This document shows, piece by piece, positions 22,958 to 30,677 of a stretch of DNA of 64,000 bases. This stretch comes from JAFMJV01 sp963800275 (GTDB lineage: Bacteria; Chloroflexota; Limnocylindria; Limnocylindrales; CSP1-4): NCBI GenBank assembly GCA_963800275.1, contig CAWDAI010000007.1, forward strand, positions 62,001-126,000, read 5' to 3'. A model generated the notes under the pieces. That model was given only the letters and a program-made list of their open reading frames with translations, did no database searches and was not told the DNA's origin. A program made the position numbers and the translations under genes. Every line of letters begins with the position of its first letter. Position 1 is the first letter of the stretch.

Positions 22958-24244
22958 TCAGCCCGGCCGGTCTCCCAGCGTCAGGCGCACGTCGATGACC
23001 TCCACGCCGCGCAGGATGCGCAAGGTCACCGTCTCCCGCGGCCGGTACTGGGTGAGGATCTCATCGAACGGGTTGTCCCCGTCTACCCGCGTACTGTCGA
23101 CGTGGGTGATGATGTCGCCTTCCTGCAGGCCGGCCTGGTCAGCAGGGCTGCCCGGGAAGACGGCGGCGGTGTCTGCGCCCAGTGGGGACTCCACCAGCGC
23201 ACCGTAGTCGAGCAGCAGGCCCTGCTGGCTCTGCAGCACGGGTGTCACCGCCTGGTAGTAGATGCCCATCCAGGGCCGGCTGAGCGTCTCGCCCTCGATG
23301 GCCTGGAGCATGATCGGCCGGGCCAGGTTGATGGGGATCGCGAAACCGATGCCCTGGGCCTCCCCGGCGATGGCCGTGTTGATGCCGATGAGGTCGCCGC
23401 CGGCGTCCACGAGGGCGCCACCGCTGTTGCCGGGATTGATGGCAGCGTCGGTCTGGATGAGGTTGCGCAGCGACTCCACCTGTCCCGTCGCACTGCAGGT
23501 GTCGTCGACGTCGATCTGCCGCCCGAGCGCACTCACCACGCCGGTCGTGACCGAGTTGGTGAAGGTCCCGAGGGGGCTGCCGATGGCGATCGCGTTCTGG
23601 CCCACCTGCAAGGTGGACGAGTTGCCCATGTCCACCGCGGGCAGGTCCGTGCCGGCGATCTTGACGATGGCCAGGTCGGTGAGCGTGTCGAGCCCATGGA
23701 CCTGCCCCTCGTACTCCTCGCCGTCGGCCAGCTGCACCGTCAGCGAGTCGGCATCACAGACGACGTGCCGGTTGGTGACGATCCAGCCATCGGGATCGAA
23801 GATGACACCCGAACCCACGCGCTCGATGACGAATGAGCCGTCATGGCTGCGGGGGGTGATGGTCACGACGGCGGGACTCACGTCCTTCACGGCCTGCGTC
23901 ACCGCGCTCTCTTCGACCACGCGCACGACGTCCGGCTCGATCGAGGCCGCGACACCGGTCTGTTGCCCGACGGGCGCCGGGATGACCAGGCGATGATCGA
24001 GCTGACCGCTCACTCCGAGCATCAGATAGGTGGCAGCCGAGGCCACCAGCGAGGCGAACAGGGCCACGACCAGGATGCGTCCCCAACCGAGGGTCGTGGC
24101 CGCTGGCTGCGGCGGCGGCGCGCTGGGGCCGGGGCCCCTCAGCGAAGGGTCCTGGCGCGGGTCCAGCCAGCGTGGTCGGTGCTGGGGTGGGGGACTGTAG
24201 GAGGTAGGGTGGCCTTCGCCATCGAAACCGGGCCGTTCGGCCAT
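22958..24244 (-). CDS. HtrA/DegP-family serine protease with PDZ domain
   Basis: A 428-residue membrane-anchored S1C protease for quality control outside the membrane. A Pro-rich cytoplasmic segment is followed by one membrane helix at about 56-77. The triad is visible: His160 in VTNRHVV, Asp190 in TLTDLAIVK, and Ser274 in NPGNSGGALVD. One C-terminal PDZ domain (from about 325, SPADQAGLQEGDIITHVD) ends the protein. A TAGTTC element lies 6 nt before the start. It follows a response regulator and histidine kinase on the same strand, a common arrangement for an envelope-stress module in which the kinase/regulator pair controls the protease. Confidence 0.93.
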   Translation of the reverse strand: MAERPGFDGEGHPTSYSPPPQHRPRWLDPRQDPSLRGPGPSAPPPQPAATTLGWGRILVVALFASLVASAATYLMLGVSGQLDHRLVIPAPVGQQTGVAASIEPDVVRVVEESAVTQAVKDVSPAVVTITPRSHDGSFVIERVGSGVIFDPDGWIVTNRHVVCDADSLTVQLADGEEYEGQVHGLDTLTDLAIVKIAGTDLPAVDMGNSSTLQVGQNAIAIGSPLGTFTNSVTTGVVSALGRQIDVDDTCSATGQVESLRNLIQTDAAINPGNSGGALVDAGGDLIGINTAIAGEAQGIGFAIPINLARPIMLQAIEGETLSRPWMGIYYQAVTPVLQSQQGLLLDYGALVESPLGADTAAVFPGSPADQAGLQEGDIITHVDSTRVDGDNPFDEILTQYRPRETVTLRILRGVEVIDVRLTLGDRPG

Positions 24245-24250
24245 GGGTGG

Positions 24251-24256
24251 GAACTA
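24251..24256 (-). promoter_or_regulatory. -10-like element TAGTTC, start codon 6 nt downstream
   Basis: On the minus strand TAGTTC ends 6 nt before the htrA ATG. The last base deviates from TANNNT, but the spacing matches the leaderless promoters seen elsewhere. Confidence 0.35.
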
Positions 24257-24307
24257 CTCCGATCGGGCACGCGTGGGGTCGGAACCGAAGCGTAGATGTG
24301 CGCTGGT

Positions 24308-25867
24308 TCAGGACTGGGCTGCGCCGGATGAAGAAGCCGCAACGTGGTGCGGCAAGGTCACCGTCACCTCGGTGCCCACGTCGGGCGTGCTGGCGATCGA
24401 GATCCGTCCCTCGTGCATGTCCACGATGGAGCGCGCGATGGCCAGCCCGAGGCCGCTGCCGCCGGCTCGCTCCTCACGGCGCCTCGTCCCTCGGTAGAAG
24501 CGTTCGAAGACGTGCTCCAGCTCGGCCGGGTCGATGCCCACGCCGTCGTCGGCGACGACGATCGTCGCGCCCCCGGGCACCGCGGACACGGTGATGTCGA
24601 CGTGGCCACCCGAGGGCGTGAACTTGATGGCATTGCCGATGAGGTTGCCCAGGACCTGGCCCAGGCGCGGCGGATCGACGGGCAGGATGACCGACTCGTC
24701 CGGCTGATGCAGGCGCAACTCGACGCCCTTGCGCTCGGCCATGGGCTCGGCGTGCTGGAGCGCATCCTCGGCCACCGTGCGCAGGTCCTCGTCACGCAGC
24801 TGGAGCATGACCAGGCCGGAGTCGAGCTTGGACAGCTCCAGCAGGTTGGAGGCCAGCCAGTCGAGTCGCTCCAGTTGCTGGCGGCTGCCGCGCAGGAACT
24901 CGTCCCGGGTGGCGGGGTCCTCCGCGGCGCCCTCGAGCAGCAGTTCGTTGAAGGTGCGCATCGCCGCGATGGGCGTCCGCAGCTCGTGGCTGACATCGGC
25001 CACGAACTCGCGGCTCCGATCGCGGTCGTCGCTGATGATGGCCACCGATGTCTCCAGGCGTGCGGCCATGTCATTGAAGGCATCGGAGAGCTCGCGCACC
25101 TCCGGGGGACTGTTCGACGGCACCTGCACCCGGGCGTCGAGGTGGCCCTCGGCGAGGAGTCGTGACGTGGCGGTGAGGCGGCGCAACGGTCGTGCCAGCC
25201 ACTGTGCCAGCAGCAGGGCCGTGATGAGCGCGATCACCAGCGCGACCAGGGCCGCGTTGAGCAGTACTTCGGTGATGGTGCGGGTGGTCTGTTCGCGCGA
25301 GGTGAAGGGATTGCTGAGTGTGACCCGCAGCTCGCGCTGGGGCGGCGCACCCTCCGAGTACCAGAGGTCGTTGACCAGGGCCGCGGCCGACTCCGAGAGG
25401 CTCGCTTCACGGCTCTGGCCCTCGTCGCCGGCGTCATCGGGGTAGGGCACCTCGACCGTCCATACGGGCGCGTAGCCGGGGGCCGGGGCCAGCTCCACCA
25501 CCGCGTCGGCGCGAGCGATGTCCTGCAGCTCCAGGACCTGGCCGCGTTCACTGCCGCCGAGGGTCCAGCGGGTGGAGCCGCCGGTGGTCTGGTCGTCGGG
25601 CATGATGATCGGGCGAGCACCTCCCTCCGAGACCTGCGCCAGCTCCCCGGCGAGGACCTTGACCATGGAGTGGGCCCGCGTTTCGAGGCTGGTCTGCTCC
25701 AGCTGCAGGAAGAAGCCATCGAGCAGGCGGGGCAGGGAGAGCAGCACCAGGCCCAGCACCACCGCCACCACCAGGATGATGGCCACGAACAGGCGCGTGC
25801 GGTAGCTGGAGATGAGCCCCCGGTATCCGGAGCTGTAGTTCGGAGCTGGGCTCCGACTCCCGGCCAT
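24308..25867 (-). CDS. Sensor histidine kinase (HAMP, HisKA, HATPase)
   Basis: A 519-residue membrane kinase with helix 1 at about 24-46, an extracytoplasmic sensor region of about 150 residues, and helix 2 at about 203-225. A HAMP domain (ARPLRRLTATSRLLAEGHLDA) follows. The phospho-acceptor His is in FVADVSHELRTPIAAM near residue 290. The catalytic domain has NLIGNAIKFTP (N box), DDGVGIDPAE (G1) and GGSGLGLAIAR (G2). It follows the OmpR-type regulator gene by 10 nt. The sensor region is not a recognised ligand-binding fold, so the signal is unknown; the nearby HtrA gene suggests envelope stress. Confidence 0.93.
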   Translation of the reverse strand: MAGSRSPAPNYSSGYRGLISSYRTRLFVAIILVVAVVLGLVLLSLPRLLDGFFLQLEQTSLETRAHSMVKVLAGELAQVSEGGARPIIMPDDQTTGGSTRWTLGGSERGQVLELQDIARADAVVELAPAPGYAPVWTVEVPYPDDAGDEGQSREASLSESAAALVNDLWYSEGAPPQRELRVTLSNPFTSREQTTRTITEVLLNAALVALVIALITALLLAQWLARPLRRLTATSRLLAEGHLDARVQVPSNSPPEVRELSDAFNDMAARLETSVAIISDDRDRSREFVADVSHELRTPIAAMRTFNELLLEGAAEDPATRDEFLRGSRQQLERLDWLASNLLELSKLDSGLVMLQLRDEDLRTVAEDALQHAEPMAERKGVELRLHQPDESVILPVDPPRLGQVLGNLIGNAIKFTPSGGHVDITVSAVPGGATIVVADDGVGIDPAELEHVFERFYRGTRRREERAGGSGLGLAIARSIVDMHEGRISIASTPDVGTEVTVTLPHHVAASSSGAAQS

Positions 25868-25877
25868 CCGCCGTTAC

Positions 25878-26576
25878 TCAGCGCTCGGCGAAGGCGTAGC
25901 CGGCACCCCGGATGGTGAGGATGAACGTGGGGTCGACCGGGTCATCCTCGAGCTTCTCGCGCAGGTGGCTGACGTGGACGTTGATGGTCTTCTCATCCTG
26001 GTCCAGGGCCTCGTAGTCACGCACCAGCTCGAGCAGCTCTCGCCGGGAGAAGACGCGGCCGGGCTTGGACGCGAGATGGCGCAGGATCTCGAACTCGGTG
26101 GCGGTCAGGCTGATGCGCTTGTCGCCGCGCTGGACCCGTCGCCGGTCGAGGTCGATGACCAGGTCGCGGTGTCGGATGAGGCGGCCACCCATGGCATCGG
26201 CAAGGTCCCCGTACGCGCGCCGCAAGAGGGCCTTGATGCGGCTCTGCAGCTCACGCAGTCCGAAGGGCTTGGTCATGTAGTCGTCCGCGCCCATCTCCAG
26301 ACCGATGACCTTGTCCATCTCTTCGTCACGCGCCGTCAGCATCAACACCGGCGCCTTGGAGCCGTCCGCGCGCATGCGGCGCAACGTCTCGAAGCCGTCG
26401 ATACCGGGCATGCGCACGTCGAGGACGACGAGGTCGGGGGCGAGCTCGCCGGCGACCTCCAGCGCCTCTTCGCCGGAGCCCACCACGGTCACCTGGTAGC
26501 CCTCCTGCTCGAGCGCGTACTGGATCCCGCGGGCCACGGCGTATTCGTCTTCGACGATGAGGATGGTTGCTGACAT
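25878..26576 (-). CDS. OmpR/PhoB-family response regulator
   Basis: A 232-residue regulator. The receiver domain has IVEDE at the N-terminus, the phospho-acceptor Asp in LVVLDVRMPGIDGFE, the LMLTARDEE switch Thr and the TKPFG Lys. The winged-helix DNA-binding domain (SLTATEFEILRHL...TINVHVSHLREKL) ends the protein. The ATG at 26576 is chosen over 26594 because SATILIVEDE is the usual start and an AAGG lies just upstream. A TACCAT element ends 9 nt before it, so the leader is very short. It heads the operon with the histidine kinase. Confidence 0.93.
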   Translation of the reverse strand: MSATILIVEDEYAVARGIQYALEQEGYQVTVVGSGEEALEVAGELAPDLVVLDVRMPGIDGFETLRRMRADGSKAPVLMLTARDEEMDKVIGLEMGADDYMTKPFGLRELQSRIKALLRRAYGDLADAMGGRLIRHRDLVIDLDRRRVQRGDKRISLTATEFEILRHLASKPGRVFSRRELLELVRDYEALDQDEKTINVHVSHLREKLEDDPVDPTFILTIRGAGYAFAER

Positions 26577-26620
26577 CGGCCTTCGATGGTACATCGCTGT
26601 GACCGAATGCCCGGTCGTGC

Positions 26621-26626
26621 TACGAT
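26621..26626 (+). promoter_or_regulatory. Candidate -10 element TACGAT for rplY
   Basis: TACGAT lies about 98 nt upstream of the rplY GTG, leaving an untranslated leader of roughly 90 nt. No clear -35 was found. Divergent transcription of the response-regulator operon starts about 45 bp to the left. Confidence 0.35.
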
Positions 26627-26723
26627 TCGGGGCCGTTCACCCAGTTGGAACGTCCGGCTGTCTGCCCAGCACGGGTCATCCGTCCGCCCAGTCGGGCCAA
26701 CGCTTTTCTCTAGAGGTCACCCA

Positions 26724-27404
26724 GTGAGCACCCGTCCGGTCGTGTCTGCCGAGCCCCGCGAGGTCGTCGGCAAGAAGGTCAGTAACTTGCGTCGCCAGGG
26801 CATCCTGCCCGCCGTGGTCTACGGCGGCGGCGAGGATTCCCGGAACATCCAGCTCGATGCGCGCGAATTCGACGTCCTCATGCGTCACACCGGCCGCAAC
26901 ACGCTGGTCGACCTCAAGGTCGGCAAGGCCAAGGCCACACCCGTGCTGTTGCAGAACGTGCACGAGCATCCGGTGCGCCGTAACCCCATCCACGTCGACT
27001 TCCAGGTCGTCTCGATGACCGAGGCCATCACCATCGAGGTGCCCATCAACTACATGGGTGACGCCACCGCCGCCGAGAAGCTGGGCGGCACCCTGCTCCA
27101 CCTGCGCGAGTCGGTGCACATCAGTGCCCTCGCGACGAACCTGCCCCAGGCCATCGATCTCGACATCAGCCCGCTCGACTCGTTCGAGGCGGTGCTGCAC
27201 GTGGCCGACCTGATCGTGCCCGAGGGCGTGGTCATCCTGACCGACGCCGAGGAGCCGCTGGCTCGCGTCCAGCCGCCGCGCGTCGAGGAAGAGGTCTTCC
27301 CCGGCGAGGAGGGCGAAGCTGTCGAGGAGGGCGCCGAGCCGGCCGAGAGCGAGGCTGCCACCGACGAGGCTGCGGAGGCCGAGTCCGGCGAGGACGCCGA
27401 CTAG
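26724..27404 (+). CDS. rplY: 50S ribosomal protein L25/general stress protein Ctc
   Basis: A 226-residue L25 of the long TL5/Ctc type: an N-terminal 5S-rRNA-binding domain (KKVSNLRRQGILPAVVYGGG is its hallmark) and a C-terminal beta domain, ending in a Glu/Ala-rich acidic tail of about 40 residues. The GTG at 26724 has AGAGGT 6 nt upstream and starts the protein at its usual first strand; the in-frame ATG at 26586 would add an unrelated 46 residues. It is transcribed alone and followed by a strong hairpin terminator. Confidence 0.93.
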   Translation: MSTRPVVSAEPREVVGKKVSNLRRQGILPAVVYGGGEDSRNIQLDAREFDVLMRHTGRNTLVDLKVGKAKATPVLLQNVHEHPVRRNPIHVDFQVVSMTEAITIEVPINYMGDATAAEKLGGTLLHLRESVHISALATNLPQAIDLDISPLDSFEAVLHVADLIVPEGVVILTDAEEPLARVQPPRVEEEVFPGEEGEAVEEGAEPAESEAATDEAAEAESGEDAD

Positions 27405-27445
27405 TCTCCATACCAGCCAGGGCATCGCGACGGTGCCCGGACACG

Positions 27446-27478
27446 AAGACGAGCGCCCGTCGGAGGGCGCTCGTTTCG
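27446..27478. terminator. Bidirectional hairpin terminator between rplY and mscL
   Basis: The stem ACGAGCGCCC (27449-27458) pairs with GGGCGCTCGT (27465-27474) around the loop gtcgga and is followed by TTTCGATT on the + strand and a GAAGA run on the other side. It lies between convergent genes and can serve both. Confidence 0.8.
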
Positions 27479-27480
27479 AT

Positions 27481-27883
27481 TCAGCCGCGGCGGTGGCTCA
27501 GGGAGCCGCCCTTGCGCAGCTCGTCGCGGATCTCGATCAGTAGCTCGATCTCCGGTGGGGCCGGTCGCTGTCCTCGACCTCATCCTTGCGCCGCATCTCG
27601 CTACATCCGCTGCATCGGCTTCACCATCACGAAGAAGATGGCGACCGCGATGAGCACGAATGAGATGACGGCGTTGAGGAAGACGCCGATACGCATCTCG
27701 GCGTCGCCGACATCGATGACCCAGGTCGAGAAGTCTGGGATGCCCGACCAGTCCCAGCAGCGGCGTGAGGACGTCCTCCACGAGCGAGGTGACGATGACA
27801 CCGAAGGCTCCGCCGAGGACGACCGCCACAGCGAGCTCGACGATGTTGCCCCGGAGCAGGAAGTCCCTGAATTCTTTGATCAT
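27481..27883 (-). pseudogene. mscL: Large-conductance mechanosensitive channel, interrupted by three frameshifts
   Basis: The pieces add up to one MscL of normal length (about 134 residues). Frame 1 from the ATG at 27883 (GGGAGAAG upstream) gives MIKEFRDFLLRGNIVELAV and helix 1 to LTPLLGLV. After a shift at 27743-27745 (a GGG run) a second frame gives GIPDFSTWVIDV and helix 2 to KPMQRM. After a shift near 27600 a third gives EMRRKDEVED. After a shift at 27557-27560 (a CCCC run) the C-terminal helix PEIELLIEIRDELRKGG is read, ending at 27481. Conserved MscL features survive in every piece, and two shifts sit in homopolymers, so sequence error is at least as likely as a dead gene. Confidence 0.75.
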
Positions 27884-28026
27884 GCGCTTCTCCCAGTTGT
27901 CAGGTCGATGCGAGGTCGCGCGGTCGCGGCCATCCAGCGTACGATGAGCGGGACTGAACATTCGAGCCGGAGTCCGTCGCAGTCTCGGCCGACCGGTCGT
28001 CCCGGGGCCGGCATCGCACGACCGGC

Positions 28027-28032
28027 TACCCT
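28027..28032 (+). promoter_or_regulatory. -10 element TACCCT upstream of the lepB region
   Basis: TACCCT ends 6 nt before a GTG at 28039, which opens the Pro-rich frame leading to signal peptidase. An alternative TTG at 28081 has AGAGGT 6 nt upstream, so either a leaderless or a short-leader start is possible. Confidence 0.45.
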
Positions 28033-28038
28033 TGGACG

Positions 28039-28312
28039 GTGCGCCATATCGCGCGCACCAGTCCATCCAGAGGTGATCATTTGACGGGCGAGCCCGCACC
28101 AACGCCGAACAACGTGCCTCCGGCACCTGGCCCACAGGGTCCGCCGCCACCAGGACCGGCGCCGCGATACCCTGCGCCCCCACCGCCCGTGCCCCCGATG
28201 CCCGTGGCGCCACCTCCGCCGCCGCAGGACGGAACCGATTCCCGCGCCGGCGCCGCAGGAGCCTGGGACGCAGGACCGATCGACGACGCGCTCGCGCGCA
28301 CGCGATGCCATC
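28039..28312 (+). other. Pro-rich N-terminal extension of signal peptidase, in a different frame
   Basis: This open frame encodes a Pro/Gly-rich disordered segment (for example PPPPGPAPRYPAPPPP) ending in DAGPIDDALAR. Immediately downstream, in another frame, the sequence continues RDAIVEIVTTVGLAIV, the natural run-up to the membrane helix of LepB. Pro-rich cytoplasmic extensions are common in type I signal peptidases of high-GC monoderms. The two parts are most simply one protein broken by an indel at about 28293-28304. Possible starts are the GTG at 28039 (leaderless) or the TTG at 28081 (with Shine-Dalgarno). Confidence 0.55.
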
Positions 28313-28876
28313 GTGGAGATCGTCACCACGGTCGGCCTCGCCATCGTGCTCTACCTCATCATCACCACCTTCTTCGTGCAGACGTTCCGCGTCGAGCAGC
28401 ACTCGATGCAGAACACCCTCCAACCGGGCGAGCACCTGCTCATCGACAAGATCACCCCTCGCTTCGACGACTACTCGCGCGGCGACATCATCGTCTTCTA
28501 CCCGCAGGGCCGGACCGACGAGACCCCCTTCATCAAGCGTGTCATCGGTGAGCCCGGTGACGACGTGCGGATCGCAGGCGGACAGGTCTTGATCAACGGC
28601 GTGGCACTCGACGAGACGGCCTACACCTACCCTGCACCAGGCGAGAACGAGCCGACCCTGCCGACGTCGCCCGCAGGCACCGACGAGTGGCTGGTGCCGG
28701 AGGGCAAGCTGTTCGTGATGGGCGACCATCGGCAGGCCTCGACCGACTCCCGTCGCGAGAGCGTGGGCTTCGTCAACACGGCTGACGTCGTTGGTCGGGC
28801 CTGGCTCGCGTTCTTCCCCCTCGACAAGCTCGGCATCGTCCAGGTACCGGCCTACCCGGAGCTGGACGGCTCCTAG
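28313..28876 (+). CDS. lepB: Signal peptidase I
   Basis: A 187-residue type I signal peptidase (S26), which removes signal peptides at the outer face of the membrane. One N-terminal helix (about 3-23) leads into the catalytic domain. Counting from the GTG at 28313, Ser31 is in QHSMQNTL, the general-base Lys75 in PFIKRVIGEPGD, and MGDHRQASTDSR is the conserved box E. As the sequence stands the GTG at 28313 would start translation inside the helix with no ribosome-binding site. The true protein probably begins in the Pro-rich frame upstream. The gene ends in a CTAG shared with a convergent gene. Confidence 0.85.
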   Translation: MEIVTTVGLAIVLYLIITTFFVQTFRVEQHSMQNTLQPGEHLLIDKITPRFDDYSRGDIIVFYPQGRTDETPFIKRVIGEPGDDVRIAGGQVLINGVALDETAYTYPAPGENEPTLPTSPAGTDEWLVPEGKLFVMGDHRQASTDSRRESVGFVNTADVVGRAWLAFFPLDKLGIVQVPAYPELDGS

Positions 28877-29724
28877 CGGTCCACGCCGGGGGGCGCCGCT
28901 ACCTCGTCAGCCCACGAGTAGCGCGGCTCGTACCCGAGCACTTCGCGCGCCCGGTCGATCGCGAGCAACGTCTCTCGCCCGTGCAGCTCGCGGGTGAGGG
29001 GTACGTCCGGGTAGATCTCGGCCATGAGATCGGCACTGTCGCGGGTCATGCAGGTGTCGGCGGCGGCGATGATGGCGACCTCGTGGCCTTCGACGTCAGC
29101 CGTCAGGCCCAGCTCGCAGGCTGCCGCGACATCGCGGGCATCCACATAGCCCCACAGGTTCCACTTGCGCAGCCTCGCGTCGTCCCAGTAGCTCGGAAAG
29201 GCCTCGTAGTCGGCGGGCTCCATGATGTTGGAGATGCGCAGCCCGACATGTGGCGTGCCGGTGCGGCGAACGAACTGCGCGGCGATGGTCTCACCGGCCA
29301 GCTTGGCCAGCGAGTATGACGACTCCGGCCGTGGTGGATGGCTCTCGTCGATGGGGGCGAAGGCCGGCGGCTCATCGAAGGGCAGACCCAGGACGGTCTC
29401 GCTGGAGGCGTATACGACGCGGGCCAGGCCGTGCATCTCCGCCGCGGCGAACACGTTATACGTCGAGAGCATGTTGATGCGGAACGTCTCGGCCACGGGC
29501 CTGATCTCTGGTGCCGGGATGGCTGCGAGGTGGACCACCGCCTTTGCGCCGGCGAGCGCGTCATAGCACTGGCCCGGATCGGTCAGGTCGGCGACGAGGC
29601 ACAGGCCATGTGCGCTGCCGTCGTGGTGTCGATCCACGTTCAGCACGTCGTAGCCCGCTTCACGCAGTCGGCGCACGACCCAGCGTCCGGCCTTGCCGGT
29701 CCCCCCGGTCACGATGATCCTCAT
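28873..29724 (-). CDS. NAD-dependent epimerase/dehydratase (extended SDR)
   Basis: A 283-residue extended SDR. The cofactor loop VTGGTGKAGRW is at about 5-15, LVADLTD and VVHLAAIP follow, and the catalytic residues are Ser in YASSETV and Tyr/Lys in YSLAKLAGE. It acts on a nucleotide sugar or a related substrate such as an aldonate; the specific one cannot be told from the sequence. It overlaps the upstream TetR gene by 4 nt (ATGA), so it belongs to the regulator's autoregulated operon. Its stop lies within a CTAG shared with lepB. Confidence 0.85.
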   Translation of the reverse strand: MRIIVTGGTGKAGRWVVRRLREAGYDVLNVDRHHDGSAHGLCLVADLTDPGQCYDALAGAKAVVHLAAIPAPEIRPVAETFRINMLSTYNVFAAAEMHGLARVVYASSETVLGLPFDEPPAFAPIDESHPPRPESSYSLAKLAGETIAAQFVRRTGTPHVGLRISNIMEPADYEAFPSYWDDARLRKWNLWGYVDARDVAAACELGLTADVEGHEVAIIAAADTCMTRDSADLMAEIYPDVPLTRELHGRETLLAIDRAREVLGYEPRYSWADEVAAPPGVDR

Positions 29725-30557
29725 GTCCGAACCTCCCCTCTGTGCCTGTCTCCCTGATCGATGGGTGCGATGTCGGCGATGAGCTTGCGCATAGCCTTGG
29801 CCAGGATGGCGGGCTGATCGCCATCAGGGTCCAGGGCCCGATTCATGAGTAGCCCGGTCACGAGGGCGTCGAACACGATGGCCAGCTCACGGCCCCGCAG
29901 ACCAGGCTCGGCCGATGACGCCCGCAGCCTGGCCTCGATGGCCGCACCGACGTCGTCGGCCACAGCCAGCAGGGGACCACGCAGGCTCGGGTCGCGGATG
30001 GCGGCGAGCCAGAACTCGATCATCAGTGTCTGCGTCTCGGGTGACGCCTCCGGTGCGGCCAGCAGCTCGGCCGATACATCCGGCAGCAGCGCCAGCGGGA
30101 CCGCGTTCACGGTCTCCACCAGGGCTGCGTCATAGCGCGCCGTCTCGCGTTCGAGGAGTGCGCGGAAGAGGTCCGACTTGCGGCTGAAGTTGGAGTAGAC
30201 CGCGCCCTTGGTGAAGCCGGCGGCATCGGCCACGTCATCGAGCGAAGCGCCGTTGTAGCCCTTCTCGGCGAAGACGTCGATCGCGGCGTCGAGCAGCAGC
30301 TCGCGCGTCATCTCCTTGCGTTGGGCGCGGGAGAGCCGGCCACCTTCCGACGCGGCCGAGGCACCGGTCGTCTCCGGCTTCCAGATCTCTGAGAGAGCGG
30401 TGCGCAGCTCGCCCATGGCTTCGCGCAGGGCCTCGCTCGTCTCGCGACGGGCGGCCCCCAGCTGCAGCCGGACCTCCGCGGCGGCCGCGCTGGTCTCGCG
30501 GCGGACCCCTGCCATCGCCTCGCGGATGGCCTCGTCGGTGCGTGTCGGCCTGGTCAT
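29721..30557 (-). CDS. TetR family regulator with long N-terminal coiled-coil extension
   Basis: A 278-residue TetR repressor. The helix-turn-helix spans about 85-130 (TRELLLDAAIDVFAEKGYNG, then SLDDVADAAGFTKGAVYSNF). About 75 residues precede it, most of them an Ala/Glu/Arg-rich helix with repeated REAM and RRETS segments, likely a coiled coil; most TetR proteins lack this. A TATCAT -10 element ends 7 nt before the ATG and overlaps the first of four palindromes between this gene and the ABC exporter. It is therefore expected to repress both itself, with the epimerase, and the exporter. Confidence 0.88.
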   Translation of the reverse strand: MTRPTRTDEAIREAMAGVRRETSAAAAEVRLQLGAARRETSEALREAMGELRTALSEIWKPETTGASAASEGGRLSRAQRKEMTRELLLDAAIDVFAEKGYNGASLDDVADAAGFTKGAVYSNFSRKSDLFRALLERETARYDAALVETVNAVPLALLPDVSAELLAAPEASPETQTLMIEFWLAAIRDPSLRGPLLAVADDVGAAIEARLRASSAEPGLRGRELAIVFDALVTGLLMNRALDPDGDQPAILAKAMRKLIADIAPIDQGDRHRGEVRT

Positions 30558-30567
30558 GGTTCAGATG

Positions 30568-30635
30568 ATACCACTTGGTATTCAGATACTACATAGTATT
30601 GACATGCTGTACCGTATGGCGATACTAGAGAGTAT
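30568..30635. promoter_or_regulatory. Array of four 14-bp palindromes at an 18-bp period (TetR operators)
   Basis: Sites are ATACCACTTGGTAT (30568-30581), ATACTACATAGTAT (30586-30599), the imperfect ATGCTGTACCGTAT (30604-30617) and ATACTAGAGAGTAT (30622-30635). Successive sites start exactly 18 bp apart, so centres are at 30574.5, 30592.5, 30610.5 and 30628.5. The first overlaps the tetR -10 element; the second to fourth overlap the ABC exporter promoter. Confidence 0.75.
30599..30626 (+). promoter_or_regulatory. Promoter TTGACA-16-GATACT of the ABC exporter
   Basis: A perfect -35 TTGACA (30599-30604) is followed after 16 nt by GATACT (30621-30626). This is one of the few sigma70-like promoters with a recognisable -35 in the window, and it lies within the operator array. 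Confidence 0.6.
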
Positions 30636-30677
30636 CCACATCATCACGATCGCAGTCGAGGACCATTCGAGAAGATC

